From: Peltaster fructicola
Lineage: Eukaryota > Ascomycota > Dothideomycetes
Length of the DNA stretch: 64,000 bases
Reading direction: 5' to 3'
NCBI GenBank assembly: GCA_001592805.2
Contig: CP051139.1
Span: 3,720,001-3,784,000 of the forward strand
The position numbers were made by a program, and so were the translations under genes. Positions 61,227 to 64,000 of this stretch are shown in pieces. Each line of letters begins with the position of its first letter. Positions within the stretch are counted from its first letter, which is position 1. Below the pieces are notes generated by a model. The model was not told the origin of the DNA, did no database searches, and was given only the letters and a program-made list of their open reading frames with translations.

Positions 61227-62511
61227 CTATATTTCGAAATGCTGTACCCAATGATTCACTACTGCCACGCCTTCAGAGAAGTCTGGCGTCTGGTACCGTA
61301 CAATGATTGCGGCATGCGTGTGCCTTGCGTTTTGAATGTGAGCGGCATATCTCGTGATGCCAACGGCCTCGAGGTTTCTGATCATCTCAAGTTGCACGGG
61401 TGCCAACGCCAGCGCTTTGAACCCGTCGTCGCCCTTCTCTGCATGATCTACCACCTCACCGCTTTGTGCATTCGCCAGTCTCTCCATGTTGTGGTCTTGC
61501 ATAGCCTGCACTTCCTCCAGTAGTGGGAACCTAAACCTACGAGAGTCTACCAAGGTCTTGCCTGATTCATGCTGGCGAATGCGGCTTGATGACCTGTAAG
61601 TCTGATATGCTCCGTTGACAATCATATACGTCGCGGCGATCGGGAAGAGCAGTGTGAAGATGGCATACATCGGTAGCTTGTTGCCAAAGCGTCGAGATCT
61701 AATCTTGAAACGCTCGAAGCCGGACTCCTGTGCCTTGTGGGTGCTTGGTGTTACAGGACATGCCGGATCCAAGAGAACCTTTTCGTCCTGACCGGGAAGG
61801 TAGTGGACGTCGACAGCATCCAGATCCACAAATGGGTTGCTCCGAGAGAAAGATGCCGTATAGTAAGGCACGCTGCGATCATTCTGTGTGTTTGCATAAA
61901 GACTCTTGTGCTTGAATGCCTTCAAAGCTCGTAGGAAGATACTGTTAGGATCTGCCAGTATGGCCAACAACGGACGACCCGTGTCTCGAAACTTGTCAGC
62001 GACGAACATCTGTCTTCCCGTGACACTCAAGGTGCGAGGAGCAATAGCGTTCCATGCTGCACCGCCAATGCCGCCTGCTGGCGATCTGATGCCGATCCAC
62101 AGTGATGCGAAGGTCGTGAAATTGATGGGCTTGAGTCTCTCAAACACGCCATCCTTGTAGAGCAGACCGATCACATAGCGTGCGATCACACCACCAAGTG
62201 AGTAACCGATGACGCTGATTTTGTCCAATTTAGCTCCCTGCCTTGACAGCTCTGCAATCGTCTCTTCAATCTCATGAGCGATTCGCTCGGCGCCCACCTC
62301 TATGCCGTCGTAGGTAAAGTAGTCTGCGTTCCCTTTGGGCACAAGGACGTGGAGATTCCCAGTCGAATCGCTGTCCTCAAGTGTATGCTTCAGGTGGTTG
62401 AGATGAGGAGGATTGCCCCAGAGCCTGGACATTGGTCAACACGTATCCCACAAGGCAGTGGCTGCAGACTTACCCGTGAATGAGCACACACAAGTGCTTG
62501 GTAGCGACCAT
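61227..62511 (-). CDS. DUF676 serine lipase (Rog1-like)
   Basis: Two exons (62511..62474 and 62424..61227; 49-nt intron) give 411 residues. The splice rebuilds LCVLIHG-LWGNPPHLNHL, the oxyanion-hole start of the DUF676 putative serine esterase family. The nucleophile elbow is ISVIGYSLGGVIARY. FTTFASLWIGIRSP and YANTQNDRSVPYYTASF are other family blocks, the latter with the aspartate. The histidine may be in DVHYLPGQDE. A hydrophobic segment at about 275-300 (YAIFTLLFPIAATYMIVNG) predicts a membrane anchor. Relatives in yeast (Rog1, Lpl1) act on monoacylglycerols or lipid-droplet phospholipids. The substrate here is inferred. It is read in the same direction as the endonuclease III gene. Confidence 0.9.
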
Positions 62512-63025
62512 GGCGTATGGAGTGCGATGAATATGCGATGATAGACACAAGGGAGACCAGAGGAAGGAAGATGTGGATGACTTACTGCGCAGATGGGGCC
62601 TCTAGCACTTCTTGTACATGATCAGCTGAAGAAGTGAGATGTCTATCGTGATTGTGGCAGAACACATCAGGTCGTAGCGTCATGCTTTGACGAGGACACG
62701 GCTGTTCTAACCTTCCGGAGGCCGGCCAGCTATACGGATTTTAGGCTCCGCCCTTGATTTGATCATTCTTCAACCACTCCCGTGACCACCACCAACTTGC
62801 TCAAGCGTTGGCATTGACCAAGTCCTCGCTAGCATCAGCTATTGCCAGTCATTACATCTGGGACTCGCATACTGAACCGCACGAAGACATCCGCTACAAG
62901 GTTTGTATAATCCTCGACGCTTGGCACGCGATCGACTTCCCTTCTTCATTGAACTGACAAGAAATATCGTGGCTACATGCCACTGCTCCCTCACATGCGC
63001 TGTACAGTGGAACTAACCTGACACT
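62512..63025. other. Divergent upstream region with possible 5' UTR intron
   Basis: About 510 bp. Close to 63026 there are intron-like signals on the plus strand: a GTTTGT donor near 62901 with an AG about 60 bp on, and a CTAAC/CTGAC pair followed by an AG at 63039-63040. The last exon may therefore start inside or before this region. Confidence 0.35.
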
Positions 63026-64000
63026 ATGGTCTTTATCAGCCAGACAGAGCTGAAAGATGTTCCTTGTCCTGCAATCGAGTCCTGCGATGCTGTGATTTGC
63101 GGCTTCAACCATTCGCAACAATCAAAGAAAGGCATTGTGACCACACAGCGTACTGACAGCATGCATGCAGGCAGTATGCAGGATGACAGCAGTGGCCGAT
63201 TGACAGACGACGGTCGGAGTGGCGCGAAGGAGAAGGGAAACCACCAAGAGTCACCCATAGAGCCGCCCAGCAAGCGTCGCAAGGTCACTCCTGGAACTCC
63301 CTCTCTTTCTAGAGCAGATCAGCTTCGTGCTCAAGTAGTACAGACTCGGACACAGCAGACGGCACCGTTACAACAGAGCTCGCCAAGTGTGGTGTGCGGT
63401 GGTGTGATTGATGGTGTTGTCCCTGGTGACAAGCAAACCACGTTGACTCGGCCGATCTCACCACCAACAACCAGCCACACGGCCGATGTGAAGCCTTTGA
63501 GCGCGGAAGACTATAGCAAGGCAGCACAATCCATGTTGTCCAGGTTCGTAGGCGACAAGACCGAGTCACTTAACCCGAGGGTGGTGACGCCTGCGCCCGA
63601 GGCGCACAACAAGCGTACAGTCTTCTGTCAGCATATCCATTCACACATGACACGATTGAATCGCGACATTCTGGCTTCTCGAGCACCGATCCGAAGTATC
63701 GACTCGGTCCTGCTTAAGAACTTCGTCCTCAGCAACCCAGCACTTATCAAACTCACACTGGACGAGGAAGAGAGTATCGCTAAAGAGACACCAAAGATCT
63801 ATGGAAACGTCATTCGAAATCGTGTCGCTGCATACTCTCGGATGAGTATCGATACCTGGTTGGAAAAGCTCCAGACCACCATCTTCATGGGTCTGATGCA
63901 GGAAGCACACGACCCGGTGACACCAAGTAGCTCAGCAGCCTTGGCAGCTGTCTTGAAGCTCAGTGCAGCTGACATGCACGTCATACTCGAGCGACTGAAG
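63026..64000 (+). CDS. Unknown nuclear-looking protein (cut by window end)
   Basis: One frame is open from the ATG at 63026 to the end of the window (325 codons) without a stop. I do not recognise it. The first 150 residues are Ser/Thr/Gln-rich and disordered, with a nuclear-signal-like PPSKRRKVTPGTPS near residue 80. From about residue 190 the sequence becomes helical and conserved-looking: KRTVFCQHIHSHMTRLNRDI, APIRSIDSVLLKNFVLSNPA, DEEESIAKETPKIYGNVIRN and WLEKLQTTIFMGLMQEAHDP. A splice acceptor lies 14 bp into this frame, so the real start may be in an upstream exon. The protein should continue past the window. Confidence 0.65.
   Translation, partial: MVFISQTELKDVPCPAIESCDAVICGFNHSQQSKKGIVTTQRTDSMHAGSMQDDSSGRLTDDGRSGAKEKGNHQESPIEPPSKRRKVTPGTPSLSRADQLRAQVVQTRTQQTAPLQQSSPSVVCGGVIDGVVPGDKQTTLTRPISPPTTSHTADVKPLSAEDYSKAAQSMLSRFVGDKTESLNPRVVTPAPEAHNKRTVFCQHIHSHMTRLNRDILASRAPIRSIDSVLLKNFVLSNPALIKLTLDEEESIAKETPKIYGNVIRNRVAAYSRMSIDTWLEKLQTTIFMGLMQEAHDPVTPSSSAALAAVLKLSAADMHVILERLK

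Noticed and set aside
1-64000. Mobile elements, CRISPR arrays, rRNA genes
   Set aside because: No transposase, reverse-transcriptase or integrase motifs, no terminal repeats, no regularly spaced repeats and no rRNA-like sequence were seen. The only repeats are short trinucleotide runs.

Overview
The window is nuclear DNA from a filamentous ascomycete (Pezizomycotina). The evidence is compact genes with short GT-AG introns (about 40-140 nt, CTGAC/CTAAC-like branch sites), a Zn2Cys6 regulator, an NsdD-type GATA factor, GH72 and cutinase-family GPI-anchored wall enzymes, an ENA-type sodium ATPase and a Rua1-domain protein. A class within Dothideomycetes is my inference from the flavour of the proteins; no ribosomal or mitochondrial marker is present to prove it. 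I find no rRNA, no convincing tRNA, no CRISPR and no mobile element. Thirty protein-coding genes are supported, two of them cut by the window ends.

Layout. 0-6.3 kb: a truncated GST-like gene, an acidic nuclear-looking protein, a Ure2/theta-like GST, a Kelch protein and two small unknown genes. 6.5-15 kb: nucleoporin Nic96, Rab5 GTPase and the ENA ATPase. 15.5-24.5 kb: LMBR1 membrane protein, D-galactonate dehydratase-like enolase-superfamily enzyme, a second long GST-like gene, an NT-C2 protein, a cutinase-family esterase and a metallophosphoesterase. 26-33 kb: J-domain protein, another GST, a Rua1-domain factor and a low-complexity conserved protein. 34.5-36.5 kb: the respiratory/mitochondrial pair QCR8 and PHB1, divergent on a 222-bp promoter. 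38.6-46 kb: a Ser-rich protein with NDR-kinase (Cbk1/COT-1) target features, a GH72 glucanosyltransferase and a Zn2Cys6 factor. 46.5-51.3 kb: GSH1 and nsdD. 54-64 kb: dynactin p25, a PI-PLC-X protein, a sugar-type MFS transporter, CDK8, endonuclease III, a DUF676 lipase and a truncated unknown gene.

How genes work together. Most are housekeeping genes without operon logic. Two themes stand out: five glutathione-related genes (four GST-type plus GSH1) lie in 64 kb, and several cell-wall or morphogenesis genes (GH72, cutinase-like, NDR-target candidate, NsdD, Rab5, dynactin p25) share the window. Many neighbours are convergent with only 18-80 bp between stop codons.

Gene models were built by hand by joining exons at visible splice sites that restore conserved family sequence. 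Three of about 30 introns use GC-AG ends. Single-base frame problems remain in GSH1 and at the end of QCR8; these may be assembly errors. Intron boundaries are therefore predictions.
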